From CANHBY01 sp031374415 (GTDB lineage Bacteria; Pseudomonadota; Gammaproteobacteria; Burkholderiales; Burkholderiaceae_C), in the NCBI GenBank assembly GCA_031374415.1, contig JANMGB010000372.1, forward strand, positions 1 to 54,752: DNA of 54,752 nucleotides. The letters are read 5' to 3'. The position numbers were made by a program, and so were the translations under genes. Position 1 is the stretch's first letter. Each line of letters opens with the position of its first letter. Positions 7,852 through 16,067 of the stretch are shown piece after piece. The notes under the pieces were generated by a model, which ran no database searches, was not told the origin of the DNA, and saw only the letters and a list, made by a program, of their open reading frames with translations.

Positions 7852-8153
7852 CCCCGGGCGAGATCATCACCGAGGGCCCCGACCTGCCCTTGAACACGGG
7901 CCGACGCACCCTGACACTGGTGGTCGAAAACCATGGTGACCGGCCCGTCCAGGTCGGCTCGCATTACCACTTCGCCGAGACCAATCCGGCGCTGAATTTT
8001 GACCGTGTGGCGGCACGCGGCATGCGCTTGAACATTGCCTCGGGCACGGCCGTGCGCTTTGAGCCAGGCCAGCAGCGCACCGTCGAGCTGGTGGACTATG
8101 CCGGGCTGAGACGGGTGGTCGGCTTTCGCGGCCAGATCCAAGGCGCCCTCTGA
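7848..8153 (+). CDS. ureB: Urease beta subunit UreB
   Basis: UreB is the second structural subunit of urease, a small beta-rich protein that packs on UreC. The 101-residue product starts MTPGEI, the normal UreB beginning, and contains the conserved VQVGSHYHFAETNPAL and GMRLNIASGTAVRFEPG segments. The ATG at 7848 overlaps the stop of the preceding small ORF (ATGA). The longer open frame beginning at 7794 reads through that ORF and is not needed. The stop TGA shares one base with the ureC ATG, so all three are tightly coupled. Confidence 0.97.
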   Translation: MTPGEIITEGPDLPLNTGRRTLTLVVENHGDRPVQVGSHYHFAETNPALNFDRVAARGMRLNIASGTAVRFEPGQQRTVELVDYAGLRRVVGFRGQIQGAL

Positions 8154-9868
8154 TGGCCCACGTCAGCCGCCGCGCTTACGCCGAGATGTTCGGCCCCACC
8201 ACGGGCGACCGCGTGCGCCTGGCCGACACCCAGTTGATGATCGAGGTCGAGGCAGACTACACCCTGCGCGCCGGCAGCTACGGTGAAGAGGTCAAATTCG
8301 GTGGCGGCAAGACCATTCGCGACGGCATGGGTCAAGGCCAAGGTGTGGCGGCCGACGTGGCCGACACCGTGATCACCAACGCCCTCATCATTGACCACTG
8401 GGGCATCGTGAAGGCCGATGTGGCGCTCAAAGCGGGCCGCATCAGCGGCATCGGCAAGGCCGGCAACCCCGACGTGCAGCCCGGCGTTGACATCCTCATT
8501 GGCCCTGGCACTGAAATCATCGCGGGTGAAGGCCATCTGCTGACAGCCGGGGGCATCGACACCCACATTCACTTCATTTGCCCCCAGCAAATCGAGGAAG
8601 CCTTGATGAGCGGCGTGACCACCATGCTGGGCGGTGGCACAGGCCCGGCCACCGGCACCTTCGCCACCACTTGCACACCGGGGCCCTGGCACCTGCACCG
8701 CATGCTGCAAGCGGCCGAGGCTTTTCCGATGAACCTGGGCTTCATGGGCAAGGGCAACGCGAGCCAAGCGCGCCCCCTTGAAGAGCAAATCGAAGCCGGC
8801 GCGTATGGCCTGAAGCTGCACGAAGACTGGGGCAGCACACCCGCGGCCATCGATTGCTGCCTGGAGGTGGCCGAGCGCTACGACATTCAAGTGGCCATTC
8901 ACACGGACACCCTGAACGAGTCAGGCTTTGTCGAGAGCACCCTGGACGCCTTCAAGGGCCGCACCATTGCGACCTTTCACACCGAAGGTGCCGGCGGCGG
9001 GCATGCACCGGACATCATCAAGGCCGCCAGCCTGCCCCACGTGCTGCCCTCCTCCACCAACCCGACCATGCCGTTCACGGTGAACACCATCGATGAACAC
9101 CTTGACATGCTGATGGTCTGCCACCACCTCGACGCGGGCATTGCCGAAGACCTGGCCTTCGCCGAGAGCCGCATTCGGCGCGAGACCATTGCCGCCGAAG
9201 ACATCCTGCACGACATGGGCGTGTTCTCGATGATGTCATCCGACAGCCAGGCCATGGGCCGCGTGGGCGAGGTCATCATGCGCACCTGGCAAGCGGCGCA
9301 CAAGATGAAAGTGCAGCGCGGCAGCTTGCCTCCTGACACCGCGCGCCACGACAATTTTCGTGTCAAACGCTATATCGCCAAGTACACCATCAACCCGGCC
9401 ATCACCCAAGGCATTGCGCACGAGGTCGGATCGATTGCGGTGGGCAAGCTGGCCGACCTGGTTCTGTGGAAGCCGGCTTTTTTTGGTGTCAAACCCACCT
9501 TGATCATCAAAGGCGGCCTGATTGCCGGGGCGGCGATGGGCGACCCCAATGCCTCCATCCCCACGCCCCAGCCGGTGCACTATCGCCCCATGTTTGGGGC
9601 CTTCGGCGCCGCGCTCCATCACAGCAGCGTGACCTTCATGTCGCAAGCCTCCCTGGACCTGGGCGTGCCGCAAAGATTGGGGCTACAACGGCGAGCGGTG
9701 GCGGTGCACAACACGCGGCGCATTGGCAAAGCCGACATGGTGCACAACAGCGCAATGCCCAGCCTGACGGTGGACCCTCAAACCTACGAAGTTCGGGCTG
9801 ACGGCGTCTTGCTCAGCTGCGAGCCGGCCACCGAGCTGCCGATGGCACAGCGGTATTTTCTGTTTTGA
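8153..9868 (+). CDS. ureC: Urease catalytic alpha subunit UreC
   Basis: UreC is the dinickel catalytic subunit. At 571 residues it has the standard length. All key residues are visible: nickel ligands His138 and His140 (DTHIHFICPQQ), the carbamylated bridging Lys221 (GLKLHEDWG), His250 (VAIHTDT), His276 (ATFHTEG) and Asp364 (SSDSQAMGR), plus the flap residues Cys323-His324 (MVCHHLD). The ATG overlaps the ureB stop by one base. In most operons ureE follows directly; here the next 5 kb are occupied by a repeat and a lipid A-type cassette before ureE. Full-length and intact. Confidence 0.98.
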   Translation: MAHVSRRAYAEMFGPTTGDRVRLADTQLMIEVEADYTLRAGSYGEEVKFGGGKTIRDGMGQGQGVAADVADTVITNALIIDHWGIVKADVALKAGRISGIGKAGNPDVQPGVDILIGPGTEIIAGEGHLLTAGGIDTHIHFICPQQIEEALMSGVTTMLGGGTGPATGTFATTCTPGPWHLHRMLQAAEAFPMNLGFMGKGNASQARPLEEQIEAGAYGLKLHEDWGSTPAAIDCCLEVAERYDIQVAIHTDTLNESGFVESTLDAFKGRTIATFHTEGAGGGHAPDIIKAASLPHVLPSSTNPTMPFTVNTIDEHLDMLMVCHHLDAGIAEDLAFAESRIRRETIAAEDILHDMGVFSMMSSDSQAMGRVGEVIMRTWQAAHKMKVQRGSLPPDTARHDNFRVKRYIAKYTINPAITQGIAHEVGSIAVGKLADLVLWKPAFFGVKPTLIIKGGLIAGAAMGDPNASIPTPQPVHYRPMFGAFGAALHHSSVTFMSQASLDLGVPQRLGLQRRAVAVHNTRRIGKADMVHNSAMPSLTVDPQTYEVRADGVLLSCEPATELPMAQRYFLF

Positions 9869-9885
9869 AGCACCGCCGAAGCGGC

Positions 9886-10250
9886 CCTGGTACCCCGTCG
9901 CAGTGAATTTGAAAGGTTGAATTGTTGCGGGGCCCATAGTGAAGTACACAGGCTGCTGGATTCCCGCCTGCGCGGGAATGACATGGGGAGATGCCAAACC
10001 CTCCGCCCGTCATCCCCGCCTCCGCCCGTCATCCCCGCCTTCTCCCGTCATCCCCGCCTTCTCCCGTCATGCCCGCCTTCTCCCGTCATGCCCGCCTTCT
10101 CCCGTCATCCCCGCGCAGGCGGGGATCCAGGACGGTGCCTCAGGAGCAACATCCCCGCGCACTGCATTCCTGCAAGCTCAGCTTGCCAACGCACCACCTG
10201 TTCGCTTTGGCGAAATCAACCTTGCGGATTCACTGAGACGGGGTACCAGG
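9886..10250 (+). mobile_element. MITE-like repeat, copy 1 (intact ends)
   Basis: The two ends form about 33-bp terminal inverted repeats beginning CCTGGTACCCCGTC and closing GACGGGGTACCAGG. Inside, a palindrome ATTCCC-N8-GGGAAT (9960-9979) fits the Neisseria dRS3 consensus. It is followed by tandem 19-bp units (10001-10109), then a GCGCAGGCGGGGATCCAGG segment and a tail ending in the right terminal repeat. No transposase is encoded. Related copies lie at 23409-23650, 41168-41472 and 54251-54621. This copy separates ureC from the sensor kinase gene, whose stop is only 12 bases away. No clear target-site duplication was found. Confidence 0.85.
10001..10109 (+). repeat. 19-bp tandem repeat array inside MITE copy 1
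   Basis: The unit is CCCGCCTTCTCCCGTCATC. I read five full or near-full units plus a partial one, with single-base variants (ATG for ATC at two unit ends, and CTCC for TTCT). The other copies of the element hold about one, two and six units, so this is a variable-number tandem repeat. It is not a CRISPR array because there are no spacers. Confidence 0.85.
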
Positions 10251-10262
10251 CGATGGGGCCCC

Positions 10263-11573
10263 TCATGCCGGCGCCAATTGCAGCTCCACGCCCAGTCCTC
10301 GCGGCGTTTGCACAAGCAACAGCCGTCCGCCATGCGCCCGCGCAACCAAGTCAGCCAGCACCAGCCCCAGCCCCACTGAACCTTCGCTCGACTGGGTGTC
10401 CAGATCATTTTGCAGCGCCAAGAGCCGCTGCGCGGTCACGCCGGGGCCGTCGTCGGTGATGCGCAAGCGCTGGGGTGCGGGGGTGGTGATCACGACTTCG
10501 CGCGCTCCATGCCGCACGGCGTTGTCAAGCAGGTTGACGAGCGCAGCGGTGACCAGGTCGGCGTCAGCCTGCAGCAAGTGGGAGGCCTCCACACGCACGC
10601 TCAAGCCCTCAATCGGCATGCGTGCCAGCAGCTCGGCCAGCTGCAGCGGCTGGCGATGCAATTCAGAGCCGCTGCGAAACAGCATCAACAGCGCTGCCAC
10701 CACATTCTGCAAGCGCTCGGCCGCCACTCGCACGCGGCGCAGCCGGGCTTGCAGCTCAGGCGGTGCCTCGCGCACCGCGACCGCCAGCTGCGCATCAATA
10801 CCCGCCAAGGGCGTGCGCAGCGCATGGGCAGCGTGTGCCGAAAAGGCACGCTCTTGGGCCATGCGGCGGACCAGGCGCTCGCCCAGCGAATCAATGGCGT
10901 CATGCACCGGTTGAAGCTCTTGCCGCTGCGCCAGCCCGAGGGCATTGGCTGCGGCCAGCGGGTCGTGCAAGGCCAAGCGCTGGGTCAGCGCCTTCAGCGG
11001 CATCAGCTCGCGGCGCACGCAACCACGCAGCCACAGCAGGGCCAACAATCCCATCGGCAACGATGCCAACGTCACTGCGAACGCCACTTCGATCCGCGTC
11101 TCTTGGCGCTCGGCACGCGTCTGCGCCACGTACAGCCAATGACCGGGCACACCCATGGGTACACCGTAAACACGCCACCCTGGGGCATCCGTGAACCCCG
11201 CCGATGCCGTGCGTCGCAGCGGCTCGATGGGCGCGCCCGAGGACGACCTCAGCAGTCTGGCGTCAGGGGCCTCCATGCCATGAACAGGGCCGGACTCGTG
11301 TGCAACGCACTGCCAGGCAAAGCGGCCGCTCGCCGGGGTGGCCGGCATCGACAACGGCGCAGGCACTGACGCGGGTGCAGCGCAGTCCGTGCCGCCATTG
11401 AGCAAGGGCACAAACACATCCTCCGCCGCAGCCTGCAGCGTGTCATCCAACAACTCATCGACTTCCTGATGGACCGAAAACCATACCGCCGTGACCAATG
11501 CAATACCCCACAAAACGGCCCAAAATAGCAGGGTCTGGGACACCCGATCAACGATGGACGGCAATGGCTTCAT
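10263..11573 (-). CDS. PmrB/QseC-like sensor histidine kinase
   Basis: This 436-residue inner-membrane kinase has two transmembrane segments (about 14-34 and 163-183) around a roughly 130-residue periplasmic domain. A linker and the dimerisation/phospho-acceptor site follow, with His250 in AHALRTPLAG. The catalytic domain has an N-box around LVNLLDNAVRHG (347-356), DDGPG (374-378) and GLGL (401-404). It overlaps the regulator gene ahead of it as ATGA, giving a regulator-kinase operon. Divergent from it are an eptA-like gene and a PAP2 phosphatase, the arrangement seen with PmrAB-controlled lipid A modification. That function is inferred from context; QseC-like signals are possible. Confidence 0.9.
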   Translation of the reverse strand: MKPLPSIVDRVSQTLLFWAVLWGIALVTAVWFSVHQEVDELLDDTLQAAAEDVFVPLLNGGTDCAAPASVPAPLSMPATPASGRFAWQCVAHESGPVHGMEAPDARLLRSSSGAPIEPLRRTASAGFTDAPGWRVYGVPMGVPGHWLYVAQTRAERQETRIEVAFAVTLASLPMGLLALLWLRGCVRRELMPLKALTQRLALHDPLAAANALGLAQRQELQPVHDAIDSLGERLVRRMAQERAFSAHAAHALRTPLAGIDAQLAVAVREAPPELQARLRRVRVAAERLQNVVAALLMLFRSGSELHRQPLQLAELLARMPIEGLSVRVEASHLLQADADLVTAALVNLLDNAVRHGAREVVITTPAPQRLRITDDGPGVTAQRLLALQNDLDTQSSEGSVGLGLVLADLVARAHGGRLLLVQTPRGLGVELQLAPA

Positions 11574-12229
11574 CCGGCGTCTCGCAATCGATAACCGAGA
11601 CCGCGAATGGTCTCGATCAGCTCGCGACCCAGCTTGCGGCGCAGGCTGGAGACATGAACCTCCACGACGTTGCTACTGACATCGCTTGCCGTGGCCGTGA
11701 TCAAGTGTTCCAAGTCTGCCTTGGCCACGACGCGACCGGCGCGCAGCAGCAGGGCTTCGAGCACCGACCACTCGCGGGCCGTGAGAACCACCGGGTGGTC
11801 ACGCAGCCATGCTCGCCGCGCCTGGAGGTCTACCGCGACGTCGCCCAGTGTGAGCAGCGAGCCCGCCCCGCCGGCACTGCGGCGACACACAGCGCGCACG
11901 CGCGCGACCAGCTCTTCGGGCTGAAACGGCTTCACCAGGTAGTCGTCAGCGCCACTGTCCAGACCACGGATGCGGTCCGTTATCTGATCGCGTGCCGTCA
12001 ACATGATGGCAGGGGTCACCTCACCACGCCCACGGCGGGTGCGCAACCAGTCTAAGCCTGAGCCATCGGGCAGTTGCCAGTCCACCAACCAAGCGTCAAA
12101 GGGCTCGCCCTGCCACGCCTGCGCCTGGCCCAGAGTGCTGCACCAGTGGACGTGGTGACCCTCGGCGCGCAGGAAGTCGCGCAGCCCTTCGCCCAAGATG
12201 TCGTCGTCTTCGATCAAGAGCAGGTGCAT
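11570..12229 (-). CDS. OmpR/PhoB-type response regulator (PmrA-like)
   Basis: The 219-residue regulator has a receiver domain with the acidic pocket IEDDD, phospho-acceptor Asp50 in LVDWQLPDGSG and the lysine of VKPFQPEELVARV. It has a winged-helix DNA-binding domain with LTAREWSVLEALLLRAGRVV and VEVHVSSLRRKLG near the end. The ATG at 12229 gives the normal family start (MHLLLIEDDD); the longer open frame upstream is not needed. It is the first gene of the operon with the kinase and is divergent from the eptA-like gene, with about 100 bases between the two starts, so it may control both directions. Confidence 0.92.
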   Translation of the reverse strand: MHLLLIEDDDILGEGLRDFLRAEGHHVHWCSTLGQAQAWQGEPFDAWLVDWQLPDGSGLDWLRTRRGRGEVTPAIMLTARDQITDRIRGLDSGADDYLVKPFQPEELVARVRAVCRRSAGGAGSLLTLGDVAVDLQARRAWLRDHPVVLTAREWSVLEALLLRAGRVVAKADLEHLITATASDVSSNVVEVHVSSLRRKLGRELIETIRGLGYRLRDAG

Positions 12230-12328
12230 GGAAGAGGCTGGCGGGACCGATACAAAAGCCGACAGTATCACTGCCACGCACGGCGGGGCTTCAGGCTGGC
12301 TTCAGTTACGGGCGGCCTACTGCTGCTC

Positions 12329-14071
12329 ATGATGCCTCCTTCCACTCGCTCACCTGTTGGCGGCCCGGCGCCTGCCGTCAAACGCAGGTTTGCCCCCGCC
12401 TTTGTGATCATGGCCTCATCAGAGACGCTGCTCTGGGCGGTCAGCCTCTTTTGGGCTCTGGCCGCCAACCGGCTTTTTTGGGGCGCTGCGCTGCACGCGC
12501 TGGACCTTTCGCTGACAGCGAAATGGGGTTTTGCGCTGGCCCTGGTGGTCGCGCTCACCTGCCTGCACTACCTGTTGCTCGCCCCTCTGGCACACCGGCG
12601 CAGCATCAAACTGCTGCTCGCCGCGCTGCTGGTGGTGACGGCCACGGCGACCCACTTTATGCAGGCCTACGGTGTCTACCTTGACCCGTCCATGATCCGC
12701 AACGTGCTGCGCTCCAACGTGGCGGAGGGACGCGAGCTGCTGTCGTGGGCGCTCCTGGTGCACCTGTTGTTGTATGCCGCCGTGCCACTGACCGTGCTGT
12801 GGCACGTCCGCGTGCAACGCCAGCCCTGGCTCGGGGCCACGCTGCGTCGGCTGTTGGGCATGAGCGCAGCACTTGCCGTGCTGGGCGGCACCCTCGTGGC
12901 GGTGTACCCAACCCTGTCGTCGCTGATGCGCAACAACAAAGAGATGCGCTATCTTGTGACCCCTGGCAATGTGCTGTGGTCGGTCGGGGCGGTGCTGCTC
13001 ACCGACCTCAAGGGGGCAGCCCAGCCGCGCCAAATGATGGGCCTGGACGCCGTGCCCGGCCCGCAGATGGTGGCCCGAACACTGCCAGGCGCCAGGCCGT
13101 TGCTCGTGGTGCTGGTGGTGGGCGAAACCGCGCGCGCTGCCAACTGGGGTCTGTCGGGCTATGCGCGCCAGACCACGCCGCAGCTGGCGCAGCTGCCCAT
13201 CATCAACCAGACGGACGTCACGGCATGCGGCACCAACACGGAAACATCGCTGCCGTGCATGTTTGCACCGGTGGGGCGGCGCGCTTATGACGAAAGCCGC
13301 ATCCGTGGCAGCGAGTCACTGCTGCACGTTTTGGCGCGCGCTGGCGTGGCCGTGCACTGGCGCGACAACCAAAGCGGCTGCAAGGGCGTGTGCGAAGGGC
13401 TGCCTCAAGACGACGTGGCTTCGATCAACCCCCCGGGGCTATGCGCCGCAGGGCAATGCATGGACGAAGGCTTGCTGTCCGGCTTGGACGAGCGGCTGGC
13501 CGCGCTGCCGGCCAAGGGCGGCACCCAGGTGTGGGTGCTGCACATGATGGGCAACCATGGCCCCTCGTATTTTCGCCGGTACCCACGCGGTTTTGGCCGA
13601 TTCCTGCCAGCGTGCGAACACGACGATCCGCACCTATGCAGCCAAAACGAGATCGTCAACGCCTACGACAATGCCCTGATCTACACCGACCATGTGCTGG
13701 CCAGCTTGGTGGACAAGCTGCAAGCCGCGCGCGGTGTGGACTCTGCGATGCTGTTTGTCAGCGACCACGGCGAGTCCCTCGGCGAGAACAACCTGTACCT
13801 GCACGGTCTGCCTTACGCGATTGCGCCCGACACGCAGCGCAAGGTGCCGATGGTGATGTGGTTCTCCGCTGGCTTGGCCGCTGGCTCCCAGCCTCTCATT
13901 GACACAGGCTGCCTGCGTGAGCGCGCGAGCCGCTCAGTCCAGCATGACCACCTGTTCCACACGGTCTTGGGCCTGGTTGATGTGCAGACCACACTGAGCG
14001 AGCCCGCGTGGGATCTGATCGTCCCCTGTCGCAACACAGGCGCGGGCAGCAAGCCCCTGGCCACCCTCTGA
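12329..14071 (+). CDS. eptA: Lipid A phosphoethanolamine transferase (EptA/PmrC family)
   Basis: The protein (580 residues from the ATG at 12329) belongs to the EptA/PmrC/MCR family. These enzymes move phosphoethanolamine from phosphatidylethanolamine to lipid A on the periplasmic side of the inner membrane, reducing binding of cationic peptides such as polymyxin. Five hydrophobic helices fill the first 220 or so residues. The sulfatase-like periplasmic domain shows Glu266 in VVGETARAANW, the nucleophile Thr306 in CGTNTETSLPCMF exactly 40 residues later as in known enzymes, and the metal site SDHGESLGE. Substrate specificity is family-based inference. A PAP2 gene starts five bases after its stop, and a PmrAB-like system is divergent. 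Confidence 0.92.
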   Translation: MMPPSTRSPVGGPAPAVKRRFAPAFVIMASSETLLWAVSLFWALAANRLFWGAALHALDLSLTAKWGFALALVVALTCLHYLLLAPLAHRRSIKLLLAALLVVTATATHFMQAYGVYLDPSMIRNVLRSNVAEGRELLSWALLVHLLLYAAVPLTVLWHVRVQRQPWLGATLRRLLGMSAALAVLGGTLVAVYPTLSSLMRNNKEMRYLVTPGNVLWSVGAVLLTDLKGAAQPRQMMGLDAVPGPQMVARTLPGARPLLVVLVVGETARAANWGLSGYARQTTPQLAQLPIINQTDVTACGTNTETSLPCMFAPVGRRAYDESRIRGSESLLHVLARAGVAVHWRDNQSGCKGVCEGLPQDDVASINPPGLCAAGQCMDEGLLSGLDERLAALPAKGGTQVWVLHMMGNHGPSYFRRYPRGFGRFLPACEHDDPHLCSQNEIVNAYDNALIYTDHVLASLVDKLQAARGVDSAMLFVSDHGESLGENNLYLHGLPYAIAPDTQRKVPMVMWFSAGLAAGSQPLIDTGCLRERASRSVQHDHLFHTVLGLVDVQTTLSEPAWDLIVPCRNTGAGSKPLATL

Positions 14072-14076
14072 CAGGC

Positions 14077-14781
14077 ATGAGTCCTTCTCGGCGCGACGCC
14101 GCAGTCACTGCGATCACGCTGGCGCTGCTGGTGGCGTGGGATGCCAGCAGCATGGACCTTGCTGCGGCGCAACTGTTCGGCAACAGCACAGGATTTGCGG
14201 GGCGCGACAGCTGGTGGGCTGCCACGATGCTGCACGATGGGGGCCGTGTGTTGGCCTGGCTGCTGCTTGCCGCTCAGGTGCTGATGACGCTGCGGGTGTC
14301 ACCCAACACACCAACACGGGCCGCACGCTGGGGGTGGATCGGTGTGACCCTTCTGTGTGCACTGACGGTGCCCGCCTTGAAGCGCTTGTCGACCACCAGT
14401 TGTCCGTGGGACATGGCCCTGTTTGGCGGCGTCGCACAACACCTGTCGCACTGGCGCTGGGGCGTGGCCGATGGCGGCGCTGGCCATTGCTTTCCGTCGG
14501 GGCATGCCGTGAGTGCCTTCGCATTTTTTGGCATCTACTTGATGTGGCGCCCCGTCAACCCACAGCGTGCCCGGCTTTGGCTGGCTGGCGTGCTGATAAT
14601 CGGCACACTGTTCGGCACGGCGCAACTGGCGCGTGGCGCGCACTTCCCCAGCCACACGATGTGGTCAGCGTGGATCTGCTGGACGCTTTGTAGCGGTATG
14701 GCAGCGTTGCAGCGCCAATACAGCCACCGACGCTCACACCACGGTAAAGTGAACGTCGTTGTCGCCAAGGCCCCCACTTAG
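14077..14781 (+). CDS. PAP2-family membrane phosphatase
   Basis: This 234-residue membrane protein carries the PAP2 phosphatase motifs. A first motif around LKRLSTTSCPWD is followed by the PSGH motif (CFPSGHAVSAFAFF) and the third motif ARGAHFPSHTMWS, with membrane helices between. Such enzymes remove phosphate from lipid A, undecaprenyl diphosphate or phosphatidylglycerophosphate. Following an EptA gene by five bases, it is most likely tied to lipid A or phospholipid head-group turnover, like the pap2 gene that travels with mcr-1. The exact substrate is not visible. The ATG at 14077 was chosen because the open frame upstream overlaps eptA. Confidence 0.88.
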   Translation: MSPSRRDAAVTAITLALLVAWDASSMDLAAAQLFGNSTGFAGRDSWWAATMLHDGGRVLAWLLLAAQVLMTLRVSPNTPTRAARWGWIGVTLLCALTVPALKRLSTTSCPWDMALFGGVAQHLSHWRWGVADGGAGHCFPSGHAVSAFAFFGIYLMWRPVNPQRARLWLAGVLIIGTLFGTAQLARGAHFPSHTMWSAWICWTLCSGMAALQRQYSHRRSHHGKVNVVVAKAPT

Positions 14782-14846
14782 ATGCTGTACCTGGGCGCGG
14801 CGTTTTCCGTCTTGTGGGCGATTTGCCCTTGTCTGCGTACCGCACC

Positions 14847-15341
14847 ATGCTCACCGTCAACAAACTTCTGCCCCGTGGTCAAGGTCTGAGCGAGGTGCTG
14901 CTCAAGCGTGCCGCTTTTGTGCAACTTGATTGGGATGTGCGCCAGAAAAGTCGCTTTGAGGCGACCGATTCGCAGGGCCGTACCCTGGGTGTTTTTTTGC
15001 CCCGTGGCACGGTGGTGCGTGGCGGTGACGTGCTGGTCGCTGAAGACGGCTCGCTGGTGCGGGTGCAAGCGGCGGCGCAAGCGGTGCTGGTGGTCACCCC
15101 TTGCCCCACTCATGGCAACAGCCTCGATCTGCTGCGAGCCGCCTACCACCTGGGCAACCGCCATGTGAGCCTGGAGCTGCAGGCCGAGCGCTTGCAACTT
15201 GAGCCTGACCATGTGTTGGCCGAGATGCTGCGCCAGATGCACCTGATCGTGACCTCGGCCGAGGCCCCTTTTGAGCCCGAGAGCGGCGCCTACGCCGCTG
15301 GCGGCCATGGGCACAAGCATGACCACGGTCACACGCACTGA
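14847..15341 (+). CDS. ureE: Urease nickel chaperone UreE
   Basis: UreE delivers nickel to the UreD-UreF-UreG maturation complex. The 164-residue product from the ATG at 14847 has the N-terminal peptide-binding domain, including FEATDSQGRTLGVFLPRGTVVRGGDVL, the metal-binding domain around AYHLGNRHVSLEL and a C-terminal histidine-rich tail (GHGHKHDHGHTH) typical of nickel storage. The longer frame from 14814 lacks family resemblance. It is the first of the ureEFG group, separated from ureC by about 5 kb. Its end overlaps the proposed ureF start by 23 bases. Confidence 0.94.
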   Translation: MLTVNKLLPRGQGLSEVLLKRAAFVQLDWDVRQKSRFEATDSQGRTLGVFLPRGTVVRGGDVLVAEDGSLVRVQAAAQAVLVVTPCPTHGNSLDLLRAAYHLGNRHVSLELQAERLQLEPDHVLAEMLRQMHLIVTSAEAPFEPESGAYAAGGHGHKHDHGHTH

Positions 15342-16056
15342 ACGACGGGCCCGTCAGCGGCCGCAGCACCCCACGCTGACAGCGCATGCCCTCCTGGGCC
15401 TGATGCGCTTGTCATCAACGGCGTTGCCGGTCGGTGGCTTCAGTTACTCCGAGGGCCTGGAAGCGGCCGTGGAAGCCGGACTCGTGCGCACCGAGCAGCA
15501 GGCCAGCACGTGGCTGGGCGACCAACTGCATCTCAGCCTGGCCCGCAGCGACATGCCCGTGATGGCCAAAGCATTTGGTGCCTGGCAACGTGGCGATGCG
15601 GCGCACCTGATGACCCTCAACCAGTGGGTGCTGCAAACCCGTGAGACCAGCGAGGCTCGGCTGCAAACCGAGCAGATGGGCCGCTCACTGGCACAGTGGC
15701 AAACACAACAAGGCCTGGGCCCTGAGCCGCTGCAGCGACTTCAAGCCCTCACGCCCTGCCCTACATGGCCCGTGGTCTATGCCTTGGCGGCCGCGCAAAC
15801 GGGTGCACCCCTGCGCGAGGCCTTGCTGGCGTTTGGCTTTGGCTGGGCAGAAAACATGGTGCAAGCGGCCCTGAAATCCGTGCCCCTGGGCCAAAACGCT
15901 GGCCAGCGCATCTTGGCCCAACTGACACAAGCCTTGCCCGGCGCCGTCGACCAGGCCATCTGCTTGCCCGATTCCGCACGGCAAGCCTTCACACCCATGC
16001 TGGCGATTTTGTCCGCGCAGCACGAAACACAGTACTCCCGACTCTTTCGCTCCTAA
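15319..16056 (+). CDS. ureF: Urease accessory protein UreF
   Basis: UreF joins UreD and UreG in the complex that loads nickel and carbamylates the active-site lysine. The body matches the family: LMRLSSTALPVGGFSYSEGLEAAVEAG near the start, and helical segments including GFGWAENMVQAALKSVPLGQNAGQRIL. I list the ATG at 15319 (245 residues). Alternatives are the ATG at 15307 and an internal ATG just before the conserved core, since the first 25 or so residues are arginine-rich and poorly conserved. It overlaps the ureE end and is 11 bases from ureG. Confidence 0.92.
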   Translation: MTTVTRTERRARQRPQHPTLTAHALLGLMRLSSTALPVGGFSYSEGLEAAVEAGLVRTEQQASTWLGDQLHLSLARSDMPVMAKAFGAWQRGDAAHLMTLNQWVLQTRETSEARLQTEQMGRSLAQWQTQQGLGPEPLQRLQALTPCPTWPVVYALAAAQTGAPLREALLAFGFGWAENMVQAALKSVPLGQNAGQRILAQLTQALPGAVDQAICLPDSARQAFTPMLAILSAQHETQYSRLFRS

Positions 16057-16067
16057 CTCAGAACCCC

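Noticed and set aside
10001..10109. Tandem units that could suggest a CRISPR array
   Set aside because: The 19-bp units are contiguous with no spacers and no cas genes are present.
9917..10459. Open frames across the MITE-like copies
   Set aside because: They translate the tandem repeat into Pro/Ser/His-rich strings and differ in frame from copy to copy, so they are not genes.
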